Assembly: GCA_050084985.1 (NCBI GenBank)
Contig: JBITNC010000001.1
Span: 103,540,001-103,604,000, forward strand
Source of the DNA: Nageia nagi
Taxonomy: Eukaryota > Pinophyta
Length of the DNA stretch: 64,000 nt
Reading direction: 5' to 3'
Part shown: in pieces, positions 36,765 through 49,488 of the stretch
Layout: every line of letters starts with the position of its first letter
How positions within the stretch are numbered: position 1 is the first letter of the stretch
Translations under genes and position numbers: made by a program
The notes under the pieces: generated by a model
The model's input: only the letters and a program-made list of their open reading frames with translations
What the model was told of the DNA's origin: nothing
Databases searched by the model: none

Positions 36765-38420
36765 TGATTATGATTGTGTGCTACAATCTCACCAATAGTA
36801 CACTATGAACAAATTATCTATGATAATCTGATCTCCAGAGAAGGTTGGTTCCTTATGCATTGAACATAAAATATAAAGAAAAAGTAACTAGAAAGGAATA
36901 AAATGGTAAAAATGTAAGGAATAAAATAAAGAGATAGAGTAACAAGGAATAAAGCAAAGGGGTGGATCACTAGTTCAGCATGGGCTTACATAGTGTGTGA
37001 AACCTTGTTAAGAATATATTGTAGCAGCCATGGACCAATCCTTCACTCTCTAAATTATTTCTTAGCATACATTTTACCATGTAACAAACATAATTATTCC
37101 AATACATTACTATTATTATTCAAGAAACATTCATCAATAGCCACAACATAACTAGATTAAGAATAATTGTAACAATTGTTGGGAAAGAAAAGTCAATATA
37201 GGATCATGTTGCTAAGGAAATAAAAGGTCTTCAAAATAAATACAAGGTGCAATACTAGATATTCCAACCCATTTGCCTTATTACTATCTCTACTTATATA
37301 GAAAGTAGGGTAACTATAATGTAACTAAAAAGATCAAACAATTACATAAAAATGCTTCAATAGACATGATCTTCTTTTCTAAAGTCTTCTCAATTGATAG
37401 TTATGTATTTTGAATTTTTTTAACCACCTACATCTTTCTCAAAATCCTTTGTAATGGTTTGAAGCTCTATATGGGTTCCCTATAACTATTCCTGCTTCTG
37501 TGGAAGTAAATAGCTATTTCAAAAGTTTTTGAGTGCTAGTCCTATGGTTCCAAGACATTCTGAGATTTTTCAAGCCTTTACTTTTATATTCACTTCTCTT
37601 TTGGAGCTCTATAATCATTTTGGGGATGTCAAATTGTATACTTGGCCTTTTCTTCTTGTTCCTTCTCTTGAGGCTTTATGTTGAATCAAACTAGAATTAC
37701 AAATGCTCCTTGATGATGTCACTTATCTCGGGCTTGGTGGTAAGAACAAAAATAGTACCTTTACAGTCCATGGTATTTCCTTTAGGGTCATCTTCTATTT
37801 GGTTCATTTCTTCTCCATTCTATCTTCTCTGAGGGCTACACATCCTCTTGATGTTGTCATCTCTCTTCAGGTTTGATTATAAGATAAAAATGAAACTTTT
37901 CCACTTCAAGTGATGTCACATCAAGAAATGTCTTATACTTAGCCATTTTCACTCTACTTCTTCCCAAGGTTGTTGGTTCAAGTGCACTTTGGAATTTTGA
38001 ATTCTTTGGATGATGTCATCTTTTCTCAAGCTCAAAAGAAAAAACTAAAATAAGACCTTTGCACAGTACAAACTCCTTTGATGACATCATCATCTCTTGG
38101 GTTTGATTATAAGACAAAAATGAAACTTCACTACTCTGTATGATGTCATCTCTTCCCAAATTCAAAAGAAAGAACCAAAATAAGACCTTTGCACATCGTA
38201 AACTCCTCTAATGACATCATCATCTCCCAAGTCTAATTATAAGATGAAAATGAAACTTTGCTACTCTGCATGACATCATCCCTTCCCAAATTCCTTTATA
38301 CTTAGCTTATTTTCATGTGAAAGGCTCAAAAATCTCCACAACTACAAAAGAATGCTTCAAATACATTGAATACACTTTGGGAGTCTTCCTAAAAAATGTA
38401 GAATTGTATAAAAGTATACT
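36765..38420 (-). repeat. Right (5') LTR of inner element 2
   Basis: 1656 bp with TG at the left end. Reading on the minus strand, the first about 1.1 kb (38420-37300) would be U3. It contains at least seven TGATGTCA/TGACATCA words (about 37717-38280) inside a repeat of about 123 bp. A TATA-like CTATATAAGTAGAGA on the minus strand lies near 37290-37305. This would be the promoter LTR. Confidence 0.8.
37288..37306 (-). promoter_or_regulatory. Putative TATA box of inner element 2
   Basis: Minus-strand CTATATAAGTAGAGA, placed after the repeat-rich U3. The 3' LTR copy near 25670 has lost the TATATA core (TTATACAAA on the plus strand), in line with decay. Confidence 0.4.
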
Positions 38421-38589
38421 GGTACCATACTCCAACTCAATGTAGATGAAAAGATGAAAGTGATCAAGATAACATGAGAAAAGAAATGTAAATAAAGTAT
38501 AACAAGATATACACACAAAAGGAAAACCAAAGATCAATAATATAAAGGATGAAGATGAATAATATTGATAGGATCAAGCTCTTACTATC

Positions 38590-39720
38590 CTTCTAAATCT
38601 ATGAGATGTTACACACTCAAACCAATCTTGTGCTTGATGATGTAGGAACCTAGCCAATTAGGGACAAACTTGTCCCTAATAAGATGTTATAGATAGGATT
38701 GTTGTTGATTCTCTTTGAGAACAAGGTCATCTACTTGAAACTGATGGGGCTAGACATTCTTGCTAAATACTCTCTTGAGATGATCTTGATAAATCTTGTG
38801 ATGTTAAATTGTATTGATGCATCTCTCATCAAGAAAAAGAAGTTGATTTAGTCAATCCTTATGAGTCTCTTCATCAAGGATAAGGTCCTTGAGCGACACA
38901 TTCAAGGAGGGGATCTCAAGCTCAAGATTCATGAAAACTTTAGCATCATATATGAGAGAGAAAGGAGTAACACTTGTGGGTATATGGATACTAGTATGAT
39001 ATACCCTCAAAGAATACATGATACACTCATGCCAATTACCATAATTGTCATTGGCCATTTTCTTGAGAATCATGATCATCATATTATTGGTTTCTTTGTC
39101 TTGACCTTTATCCTAATGGTAATAAGGCATGAATAATGATTACTTGATATGATATTGATTACACATTCTCCTCACATGTTGATTATTGAAATTAGGATCA
39201 TTATTAGTAAGGATCCTAGCAGGAATACCAAATTGACATATGATATGAGTCTCTATGAAATATATGATATTTGAAAAAATTATAAAGACTAAAGGATATG
39301 CCTCAACCCACTTGGTAAGGTACACAGTGGTAGTGATAATGAACTTAATGAAGGAGACATGAATTGATCGATAAGATCAACACCCTACTCGGTGAAAGGT
39401 CACATGGCCTAGATAGGATGAAAAGATCAAAACCCTACTGGGTGAAAGGTCACATGGCTTGGATAGGATAAAGAGGCTAAGATAGGATATATTGAAAATG
39501 TGCATATTCTTGACACTTGATGCACTTTTTGATATATTCATTATAATCATTCTCCATCATGGTCCAGTAATAACCCATCTATAGGATACATTTAGCAATA
39601 GCAATGTTGTTAAAGTGTCCACCACAAATATCATTATGATAATCCAATATGGCAATCTGTTGGTTGCAAAGTTCAATACAATGAAGGACTCCATCAAAAT
39701 ATTGCTTATAGAGGACATAC
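38590..39720 (-). pseudogene. Integrase of the outer element
   Basis: N-terminal zinc part near 39640-39510 with ICGGHFNNIAIAKC and KKCIKCQEY (His and Cys kept). Core: YLTKWVEAYPLVF near 39325, CQFGIPARILTNNDPNF near 39230 (Asp kept in NDPNF) and WHECIMYSLRVYH near 39025, then LELEIPSLNVSLKDLIL. The C-terminal KFVPNWLGSYIIK block is near 38660. A tandem duplication of about 50 bp around GGTGAAAGGTCACATGGC lies at 39377-39477. Frame changes and stops throughout. Confidence 0.75.
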
Positions 39721-40058
39721 CCTAAAAGTGTATATCAAGTAGCATGATAATTGAAAGTACATACCAAGTAGCATTACTTTAAAAAGCATGCTTCTCATTA
39801 GGAGACATTTTAGGAGGAAGGGAATTCCACTTGAGTTACTCATAGAGTTGCTTATACCACAAGTCTTATGACTCAATAAAAATATCACCAATACTTGCTT
39901 TAGTAAGAGGAGAATGCGAAGGCGACTTGAGGGACAACACCTTGAAAGTCAAAACTTCCACATGTTTAATTCATCAATAAGGATTAGATGGAATAAGTGA
40001 CCTTAAAGAAGCCATGGTATCCATAAATTGATTGGATGACCTAATGGCTGACTTGATC
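39721..40058 (-). other. aRNH-integrase linker of the outer element
   Basis: Linker with a small imperfect duplication around AGTGTATATCAAGTAGCAT and AAGTACATACCAAGTAGCAT near 39725-39775. No motif. Confidence 0.35.
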
Positions 40059-40487
40059 TTATAGGATTTGAAGCACTTGAGGAGTTTGACAAACATCCTC
40101 TATATAATACTTAATGAGTTCATAATGGCATTGATAAACTCTAAGTATTTGGTTTAAAACCAAGAGAGAATCCCCATAGATCATGAGTCTCTCAATCTTG
40201 AGCTTGATGATGGTCCTAAGACATAGGATCAAGGCTTCATACTCTACATTGTTATTAGTGCAAAGCAAAACCAACTTAATAGAATAAGGAATAGGGACAC
40301 TCTAAGGTGTGAAGAAGATAACTCCTACACCATCACCTTTGTCACACTTAGATCCATCAAAATACATATTCATGTCAAATTCCTCATGAGTATCGAAAAA
40401 CTCTTCCTCTTTGTCAACCTTAAAGACATCCTTATTAGGGAGATTGATATTTAGAGAAGAATTATCATACAAGGGCATTTCAACCAA
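40059..40487 (-). pseudogene. Second (archaeal-type) RNase H of the outer element
   Basis: FDMNMYFDGSKCDKGDGVGV near 40375 (Asp), NNNVEYEALILCLR near 40255 (Glu) and MIYGDSLLVLNQILRVY near 40185 (Asp). It follows the RT/RNase H block, the usual Tat order. Two frames are needed. Confidence 0.75.
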
Positions 40488-40559
40488 TTGATTTGCTATA
40501 AATAGACCCTTAATGTATTTCTAACTAATGAACTTGAGGTTAAACATTGATAAAAATCT

Positions 40560-42291
40560 GAACCACTTATATGTCCAAGAATTATGGTATGTCTTACTCA
40601 TTATGTGTTAGAGTACATTAACATAAGAAATCATGTAATTCATATGATTAAGCATATAATGATGTAATTTCTTGGATATAAAAATAATGAGAAGGAGAAT
40701 ATGCTCTATATAGATGTTCCTAACCTCATAGTCCACAAGGGTGTGACTAAGCTAATAGATGGTTTGCTCTTTTGAGCAAGCATGACACCTAAAGAAAAAT
40801 CAATCACTGAGAGATAAAGGTAAAAAGGGATACCATTCTTAAGAGGAATTAGGATAGAAGGAATGGTGAGATAGTGCTTAATGTCATTAAAAGCTTGTTG
40901 TTACTTCTTAAGAAGAGGAATTAGGATAGAAGGACTAGTGAGATAGTGCTTAATGTCATCAAAAGCTTGTTGTTACTTCTTATTCCACTCAAAGATAATG
41001 CCCTTCTTCAAGAGCTTATTGAAAGAATGATACTTATCTAAAGGATGAGCTGTGAAGTAATGAATGGCTTAGATCTTACACTAAATACTCATCAAGATTT
41101 TGATATTGTGAGGAGGAGCCATATCAATGATGTCCTTGACATTTTTAAGATCAATCTCAATGCCTCACTTAGACATGATAAAACTTAAAAGCTTACTTGA
41201 TGTGACACCAAAGACATACCTCTTAGGATTGAACTTAACATTATGCTCAAGAAAATGATGAAAGACCTTGTGAAAAACTTCTTAATTTCCTTTACGTATC
41301 TTATACTTGGCTAAAATATCATCAACATAATCTTTCATAATATCTTGCATCATGTCATGGCTCTTTTATAGGTGGATACAACATTCTTAAGATCAAAGGG
41401 CATGACTCTATAGAAATAAATCCTCTAAAGCATTGTGAAGTTTATTTTATGTTGATCTTTGAGATTAATCCAAATTTTGTTAAAGCCAAAAAGATAGTCC
41501 ATAAGAGATAACATCTCATTCCCCATAATATTTTCAACTAAGATATTGATATTGGGTAAAGGAAAGTCATCCTTAAGACACACCTTATTAAGATCACAAA
41601 AATATGTGCAACTATGAATACAACCATCGAATTAACTAATAGGAACCATATTGGAAACCCACTTGGGGTAGTCAGTATGTTCTATTAAGTAAGCCTTCAA
41701 AAGCTTTTGAAGCTCATCATTAAGCAAAAGGCATTGGTATGGATTGAATTTCCTAGGATTTTTCTTGATCAATTTGGCATCAGGATAAGTCATGATGTTA
41801 TGTACCACAAGGTTTGGATCTAATCTTGGTATATCATCATAACTAAAGCCAAAGAGCTTATGAAACTCAACCAAAATGGATCTAGCTAGGTCACACTCAA
41901 ACTCATTTAAAAAGTCACCAACATAAGTGACTTTAGGAATTTTAGGATCATCATTAATATCAACTTGAACTAGGCCCCAGATATGCATGCAAGACCTCAC
42001 TTCAAGTTGCTTAAGGATGGGATGATACGAATAATCATCTTCAATAGGATCAGAAATAGATGACTTAAAACCCAAAAAAGATGCCTTATCAAGAAACAAG
42101 TGAGGGGGAAGACAAACATCACTTGGTGAAAAGAAACATGATGGTGAAAAGGAGAAATCTATGAATTCAGGATTGATAGCAATCAAAGAGTCACCATCAA
42201 GGGAATGATAAAAATGATCTATCTTATGGATAGATACCATGTTGAAAAAAATAATAATGTTTGAGGATAAAGCATTGTAAAAGAAATCCAA
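40560..42291 (-). pseudogene. Reverse transcriptase and RNase H of the outer element
   Basis: N-terminal part at 42291-41632 with VEFHKLFGFSYDDIPRLDPN, LLNDELQKLLKAYLIEHTDY and WVSNMVPIS. The fingers/palm follow near 41610-41400 (CDLNKVCLKDDFPLPNINI, LSLMDYLFGFNKIWINLKD, VMPFDLKN). The catalytic motif is intact as YVDDILAK at 41318-41329. RNase H sequence continues to about 40560 and contains a 71-bp tandem duplication at 40838-40980. Many stops and several frame changes. Confidence 0.75.
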
Positions 42292-43140
42292 AGTAATGGA
42301 ACAATCTGATGAGGTAGTACTAGAAGGATTAAAATAAAGATCAATATCATCAACATCAAAATATTGATCATAGAAATCAATATTGGCAAAATCCTCTTCA
42401 AGAATAAAAGATTTGTGATCCTTGAAACCAAGGCCTCACTTGTCATGACTAGCTTGAAAAGTAGTTTAGAAGGCATTAACAATATGTTGATCATACTTGT
42501 CTAATCTATAACCTTACCATTTACAATGTTCAAAATACCATCAAACAAAGTTAAGACAAAATAAGTAATCAATCTTGGCATAAAACTTCTTCTTAAAAGG
42601 ATGGTTAAAAGGAACATCATATGGGGAATCAATTCTAGCATAAATAAAAAAAGATTACTTAAGACTTCAGCCTAAAGAAATCATAGACTTGATAGTAGAG
42701 GTATCTTGAGGTTGGATAAAATACTTGACTAATTAGATGTTAAAGGATATATCCTCAATTTGATATTACCCCAAACCAAGGTTAGCATATTGCACCAAGA
42801 TAGGATAAGGATTAGAAGTATCATCATTATAATCCTTATCCTAGGTGATATGATCAAAAGAAAAAGCATGACACTCTTCCTCTTAGGAAGGTCAAGATGG
42901 CATGTCCAATGACTGATAAATGTTCTAAGGAGGAGGAACCTAATTATAGGATTGAGGATGAATGGGCCTGGGTTGAGGCTTCTTGAATTGATGCCTTGAC
43001 CTTGATGGTTGCAATGATGAAGATTTAATGGGTGATTTACCATTAGGATGTGTAGGATGAGGTACATCTAATGGAGGTGATGAGGATGAAGTTTTTGATC
43101 CAATAGATTGAATAGGATGAGTATGTAAGGATTGGGGACC
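42292..43140 (-). other. Protease-RT spacer of the outer element
   Basis: Pro/Ser-rich and Asp-rich linker, with HPNGKSPIKSSSLQPSR-like composition near 43040. No motif. Confidence 0.4.
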
Positions 43141-43755
43141 TTATGAACTAGATGATGCTTGATTGATATTATTATTCACAAGGAGAGTGATGGGCAATAA
43201 ACTCAACATAGAAAAAGGATCAGGAGCTTGAATAAGATTGCAATGGCTAAAGGGGTTTGGATCCATAGGAATATAATGAGTCTTACCACCATACAAATAC
43301 TTAAAGCAACCATGTTTCAAATATGAGACACCCTCCATCTCATCTATTCAAGATCGGCCCAAAATAATGCTATACCACATCTCACCCTCAACAACATGAT
43401 AGACTATACAAATTGATCTTACCCAAACCTTAATGGGGATCACAAAAACTCCTAAGGTGGTAAATAAAGTATTATTGAAGGCCTTGATGTCCAATGTGGG
43501 AGAACTCAAGTATGGTATGGGTATGTTAAGGTTGGAAAGTGATACTATAGATACTACTTTGATAATTGATCCATCAATCATAACTCGCTTAACTACTTTA
43601 CTATCTATATATGCAAAAATATAAATAGTTGTATGCTTCTTAGATTCCCATGGGTTATGATATACTTCATCCATATAAAAGGTGATAAAGGGCCTCATAT
43701 AATCTTGAACTATTTCATAAAATTCCACAAAGGAATTAGGATATTCATTAGACAA
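43141..43755 (-). pseudogene. Aspartic protease of the outer element
   Basis: VKRVMIDGSIIKVVSIVSL near 43590 is the active site (Asp-Gly kept, then Ser-Ile). WYSIILGRS near 43370 and, after a stop, DEMEGVSYLKHGCFKYLYGG match the ILGRPWID-MEGV-STLH--LKF tail. GGKTHYIPMDPNPF follows. Confidence 0.7.
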
Positions 43756-43869
43756 CTAAATGGTCTTAAGTATATCATTCATGACATCTCTATGAGCCTT
43801 GTATTATTGCAACAAATCCCATAAGGATATCTTAGTAGGAGTTAACTATAATTTTTATTCCAACTAATT

Positions 43870-46771
43870 CTAGAATGTAATTATTGGTTTGGAAGGTTGT
43901 GATGATACTTGTATATTAACTAGATATGTGGGTTGTTGTGCTCTTGTATCTCTAAGTAGGGGTGCTCTCTCACCTCCCCTACCTATGTATGTAGCAACAT
44001 GAACTTTCTCTATAACCATCATATCAACAAACTCGATGGGTAAGGGAACACCATATGTTACTTGTATTGATGTGGAATCCATGGTACTCACTTGGTTTAC
44101 ATTGGTATCATGCCATAGTAAAGGATTTTAATACATTCCCAAATTTCTATTTGGTTGAGATTGGGGTGCTCCTGTGGATACATGACTATCATCAATTAAT
44201 CTTTGAATTATGGCCCTTAAATGTTGACACATGTTTGTTGCATGTTCCCTTTGATGATGGGAGGCTCAAAACTCATCATCCTTATACCATTATGGTTTTG
44301 CACCACTAGGGTCCTATTGTCTAATCTCATGAAGCATAACAAGTCTAGGATCTAAAAGCTTCTTAACAATATCCTCAATTAGCTCTACTAATGGTGTCCA
44401 ATTCCTTTGTTGTTGTTGTGGTTGTTTTGGTTGTCTAGGAGGCCTTTATTTATTGTTAGTTTAATTACCTTGATTATATTACCCTTGATATTGTTATTGG
44501 TATTGGTTCCTTGGTTGGTTATTCTTTTTCCTAGGAGGTGCTAGTTGTAAGAGTGGTTGTGCTTAATTAATCGCATATGTGATTTGGTTCATTTGTGGCT
44601 TAGGTTTGAATTGGTTGAAATTGCCACCATTATTGCGAGTATTTTGACCATTATCTTTCTTCCTTAGCTTAATTTCATCATCTTGGATTTTCACTTCTTC
44701 AATGATCTTTGCTTGAGCTAAGGCATCCTCAAAGGTAAGATTCTTTTGAATTTGGAGGATCTAGAAGAAATGTGTTTGTTGGAACTCATAGAGAATAACT
44801 TTAACAACTCTTCTTGAGGAAATTTGTAGGGAATATCAATCACAATTGCTCTCCATCAACGTACATAATATGATATTAACTCATCATCAAATTGGGATAA
44901 TTTGCTCAAATCTATAATGGAAGCTCTCTTCCTAATGTTAATCCCAAAATACTGTAAAAATTGATTAGCTTATTGCTCAAAAGAGAAGATAATATGTTGA
45001 GGCAAGTTGTTATACCAATACAAAGCTAGCCCCACCAAAGTCATAGGGAAAGTTCTTAACATAAGAATGTCATCATTAGCTATGATGTAACAAGAGTACT
45101 TGAATTGTCTTATATGTTCTTTAGGATCTTCCTTTCCCTTAAATTTATCAATGTTATGGATTTAAAACTTGTAGGAAAAATATTTTATTGGAATAAATGG
45201 GTGGATTTATTCATTACAAATTGATCCATAGGATAGCTTAGTCTTGCCTTGATCATTTAGCCTTTGCTCCATCTCTTGTAACTTATTTAGAATCTCATCA
45301 TGAGGAGTGGATGAAAGAAAAGACCCAATAACTTGATAGCTTGGACCTTGATAATAATTGGTTGCTTAAGGTTTTCCTTGAGGTTGGTAAGCTTTTTGTG
45401 TGGGGGAAATAATCACTTGGGATGTATGATGGGGTTGAATCACAAACCCTTGAGCCATTTGGTTATGCAAACCTTGATGAGGAAATTAAGTTGGTCCAAG
45501 TTATGATATTAGACATGTTAAAATGATTGGAAATATTTTTGAGTGCGGGTTAGCCCCCTAAGTTGGGCACCAACATATGCTTGTGTAGGATTAGGATTTT
45601 GAGAATGAGCATGTGTTGGTATAACAACTTGAGAATAAGGAGGAAGAGATTGAGGTAAAATATTAGTGTGCACCCTATGTTCAGAAATGTTAGGTGGCAC
45701 ATATGATTGAAGGATTTCTTGATGATTGGGATTTTTATTGTTGCTAATTCCTATAGGTTGTTGTCTATAGGATGTATATGGTTGATCAATGATAGAAACT
45801 TGAGAAGGAGTTGCAATTCTCAATAATCAAGGGTTGATATTTACCTCTTTCTCTTGATGGGTGTCCACAATTTGTGAAAATAACTTGAATTTTTGGAGAA
45901 TATACAACTCTTCAAATATTTAGTCCCTCTCCTCATCATCATAATGAGGAGTACTTGATGGGTTCAAGGTGGGAGGTTTAAATTGTGGATGTGATGATTG
46001 GACCAAAGGATCCACTTGAGAAATCAATAGAGCTTGAGGTAAGCTTGATGATAATTGTTAAGCTTACCTTGAAGAAAAGTGAGAAGAAACAAAAGATAGT
46101 GTATAAAATAAGGTATACTTATGGTTTTTCATTTTTGTAATATGGTAGTAGCAGAATTGAGACACTCTAATGGTTGAGGGTCAGTGGAAGAGGATGGCAT
46201 GTTAGAAGGTGGAGGATTATCATAGGTAGGATCATAATGGCAAATGACATGATATGGATTGGAAATATATGATATGGTTGACTTAGGGAGTGAAGTGGAT
46301 ATAGTGGAAATGTGGGGTAAGGAATGAGGAGGCAAAGGTTATTACACCCTTGTTTATTCTTCCAAGGATGGTGGAGGGTTGGTAAAGGGTTGGTTCTTAT
46401 GTTAGAAACATGGGGTGATGAGGTCCTAGAACCAAAAGGTTGAAAGCCCTAAATTGGAAAAAACTAAAGCCCTAAATTGGAAAAAACTATCTTGGATATG
46501 AGGATCACTAAAAAAGAGTTTCTCCTGGAAGGAGGTTCATTATGGATAGTCTCCATATGATGTGGAGAACTAACATCACCATACAAGGGATTTATATGCA
46601 CATTTGCTTGCAATTATTTGTAAAATTGTAGATCCTCTTGATGGAGTGGGAAAATGATTGGGGGACATGAGGTGAAGGTGGTTGGGATGGAGGATTGGAT
46701 TGTGAAGACCTAATTTGTGTAGCCCTAGCTTGTGCTCTAGTCTCTATTGAATTATGAGATTCAATTTCCAT
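43870..46771 (-). pseudogene. gag of the outer element
   Basis: Start codon at 46771 (MEIESHNSIETRAQARATQ), followed by a Pro/Ser-rich N-terminus. A Gag core lies at about 45080-44700 (TFPMTLVGLALYWYNNLPQ and a following YFGINI block), where the hydrophobic WY-N-LP pattern is clear. A Gln/Asn-rich stretch is at 44540-44400. The modified knuckle HHQR-x-HATNMCQHLRAIIQ is near 44270-44220. YGVPLPIEFVDMMVIEK follows near 44045. A 24-bp tandem duplication (CCCTAAATTGGAAAAAACTA) lies at about 46448-46491. Confidence 0.7.
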
Positions 46772-48210
46772 TCTAAGACCAAAAGTAAGAACTTAAACAA
46801 ACAATATTGCATAAAGAAAATATCCTAATAGTGCTAAACAAGAGAAGGAAAATAAATATGAAGCCTAGATGTTTTGTTATGATCTTGATTTAATGGATGC
46901 AAAGCTAAAACACACAACCCTAGGATGATATTTTCAAGATATCAATATTATATGTAAAATATAAATAATGTGAAAGATAAAAATGGTGATTATCTTATCT
47001 AATTGCTTCTTACTCAATTAAGATAATTATCTTGTTAATGATGTTGATTTTAAGATTCCTTGATCTCTTTTGTAGTCTTCCTAGAATAAACCTAGTCAAG
47101 TATTTTAGGGTAAGGCTCAATCTCTAGGGGTGTGGAACATTTAAGGATTGAATTAGGTTGTCCACTTTAATCATGACCTTCAAATTAGGACTAGATCATG
47201 GTGATGAAATCCATGTGTCTTGGCTTAATCCTAGTCTCATGTGAGGTTAATGCAAGTAAAATAAAGCAATATGGAATGCAACTATATGTGTGCAAATGAA
47301 ACTACTCCATTCAATATTTTCCTTTTATTTTCAAAATAAAAGGAAAAAATGATTTCAAAAAGAAACACTACCTCCCAAATATGATTTCAATTTCACTAAT
47401 GTAAGAAATAAAATAAACTTTTCCTTTCTCTATTCCTTTTATTTTTTACTAGCAAAATAAGGTAAAAATAAGCGAAATAATAAACCTAAGATGCACACAA
47501 GATGCTATTCCTAGTCTAAAGCATGACAAAAGAGGGATATAGGCCTTGGGGTCTCCCGCTTCAAGCTCCTATTAGGTACAATACCTATAGTACAAGCTTT
47601 GATCTTGATTGGTATGTTGCATACCAATTAGTAGTAGCAACTGATGGAGTGATCAAACAACCAACCAATTAGTCACATTGGTACTAAGAGATATTTAAAA
47701 TCCATGTACAAAAATGCTAAGTAAAATAATAAGCATACAACCTAGAAAATTCAAATTCTAGCAATGGACTGCTCTCACCTAGCTATAGGCCCAAGAAGCT
47801 ATGATACTTGCTAAAAATGATATAAACTAACTAAAACCCTAAGATAACCCTAACCAGTACAAATAGGACCAACTTACAAAGAGGAGTCAATAGGGTTAGA
47901 GATGGTTGATAGAGTTCAATGTTCAAAACCCTGATCAATTTGTAGGAGATCAACTAAACTCTGTTAATCGGTCTACAAGAAATTGGATGGTGTTCTACTA
48001 ACTTTCTTGAATCCATATTTTTAGGGTTTTATCTTAATCTTGTTAGGAAGGTTTCTTGAAAAAATTAGTTCAATTCAATGCATGAAACTATCTGGAAAAT
48101 GCAAAAATAAAGGGTCAACAACAACATCTAAAAATAAGGAGAAAGAGATAGAAAACTCCTTTATGGTTACAAATCTTGGATCAAGGAAGGTCCCACCATG
48201 ATCATCACTT
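46772..48210 (-). other. Leader of the outer element
   Basis: 1.4-kb AT-rich non-coding leader between LTR and gag start. No convincing primer-binding site adjoins the LTR; a TGGTGGGACC word lies about 15 nt in. Confidence 0.45.
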
Positions 48211-49147
48211 TGTAAGCCCTCCAAAAAGACCCCACCCTAAGCTAAAATACAAACAATGTGAGAAATGTAAGGGTATTTAGAATGCCCACTCTGTAATATC
48301 TAAAATATTGTGTGCATATAATAAGATAATGATAACAAGATAAAAGAGGATAGGGTTTAGATATTTGTCATTTTTATGAAATACCCAAAACACCAAATAA
48401 CATAGAAAATAAATATTAAGGGAGGTTTCTAAGTTCTAGGTCCTTAAGACCGTAGAACCAAGCAAGATGTGACTAGTTTACTTGTAAACCTCTAAGCTTT
48501 GAGTCAATAAGGTATTCAAAAATAGCTCAATACTTACAATGCAAGCTAGAATAAAGCCTAAAATGATTTAGCTAATGGTTTAAATAAACTAAACTATTCT
48601 ACCCTATGTATATAAGAGACTAGCCTAAAAACACTAAGATGCAACCATGCACAAGTGGCTTAGTAAAATAACAAAAAAAGGATATGATTAAGTGCTCTTG
48701 AGTGACCTCTAGAACCTACAAAAATACTTGAAATAATGCTAGTTTCCATAAAATTTCGAATCACATGAGTTTACCCAAGATTCCTTCACAAGATGTAGAT
48801 AAGGATCATCTTTTGTGCAATGGAAATCATGGGTTGAGCTCAAAATTGGAAGGTACCAAGCTGCAAAGTTCAAGTACACAATCAGGAGAAGGCTAAACAT
48901 GTAAGATCTTTAGAATATTCATTTGTTAATGATTGAAAGGTCCTTTTGATTTTGAAGTTGACCTTTCTATAGTGAGAGTGACTAGTCAATTGGTCGATTA
49001 GGGTTTATCCTAATTAGTCAATCAGTCTCCTAGCTAACAGGTTGATTAGGGCTAAGGTTAACTAGGTGGTAACAATGGGCTAAGTTACCAAAATCGATCT
49101 CGCGAAACACTATTGAACTAGGAGGAAGGGTTGATAGGATCATGGTA
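48211..49147 (-). repeat. Right (5') LTR of the outer element, end lost
   Basis: Starts TGTAAGCC and aligns with 9670-10610. Similarity stops at GGATCATGGTA (about 49147), where the left LTR has about 70 more bases, so the outer end has been lost or replaced. Confidence 0.75.
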
Positions 49148-49488
49148 TTATGTACCCACTCATCAACTTTATGTATCCAAAATTGTGTTGATTCTTCTAG
49201 TTGTATTAAATTCTCTTTATGCCACCTAATTTATGGGATAAGGTGTGTTTGAAATTCTTTTTGTTTGTTTATCCACTTCAAAAATACATCAAGGAATTCA
49301 TAGCTTCCATCTTCGTGAATCAGGTCAATTGCTTTCATTTTATTGTATTGTGTCTATTGAGTATTCCCTTGAAAGCCAATTTTGTAATGATTTTCACAAA
49401 CGAAGAAAAGATACTTGCTTGTTACTAATACTATGTATTCCATTCAACCATTGAATCCTCTATTTTGTAGATGTCACGATAATAGAAT
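49148..49488. other. Unassigned AT-rich sequence
   Basis: An open plus-strand stretch at 49219-49428 has no recognisable domain. No other feature seen. Confidence 0.35.

Larger units (their letters stand above)
25133..38420 (-). mobile_element. Inner element 2: large gypsy element with RNase H before RT and an extra ORF
   Basis: Minus-strand element of about 13.3 kb with LTRs of matching length (1670 and 1656 bp). Reading from 38.4 kb down: LTR, gag, protease, archaeal-type RNase H, reverse transcriptase, RNase H, integrase, a long extra ORF, LTR. It interrupts the outer element just past the end of that element's integrase. Every coding part is degenerate. No target duplication was found with these boundaries, so the ends may be off by some bases. 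Confidence 0.8.
9670..49147 (-). mobile_element. Outer Tat-type Ty3/gypsy element, host to two nested insertions
   Basis: Proposed single old element on the minus strand. Both ends carry about 1-kb related sequences starting TGTAAGCC (9670-10667 and 48211-49147). Between them on the minus strand, reading from 48.2 kb down, come leader, gag, protease, reverse transcriptase/RNase H, second RNase H and integrase (to about 38590), then a 3' region split by two other retrotransposons (15089-23364 and 25133-38420) and ending in a polypurine tract next to the left LTR. Without the insertions it would be about 18 kb. Linking the two LTRs to one element is inference from orientation and order: the right LTR's outer end is lost at 49147, so no target duplication can be checked. 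Two independent insertions would be the alternative. Confidence 0.6.
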
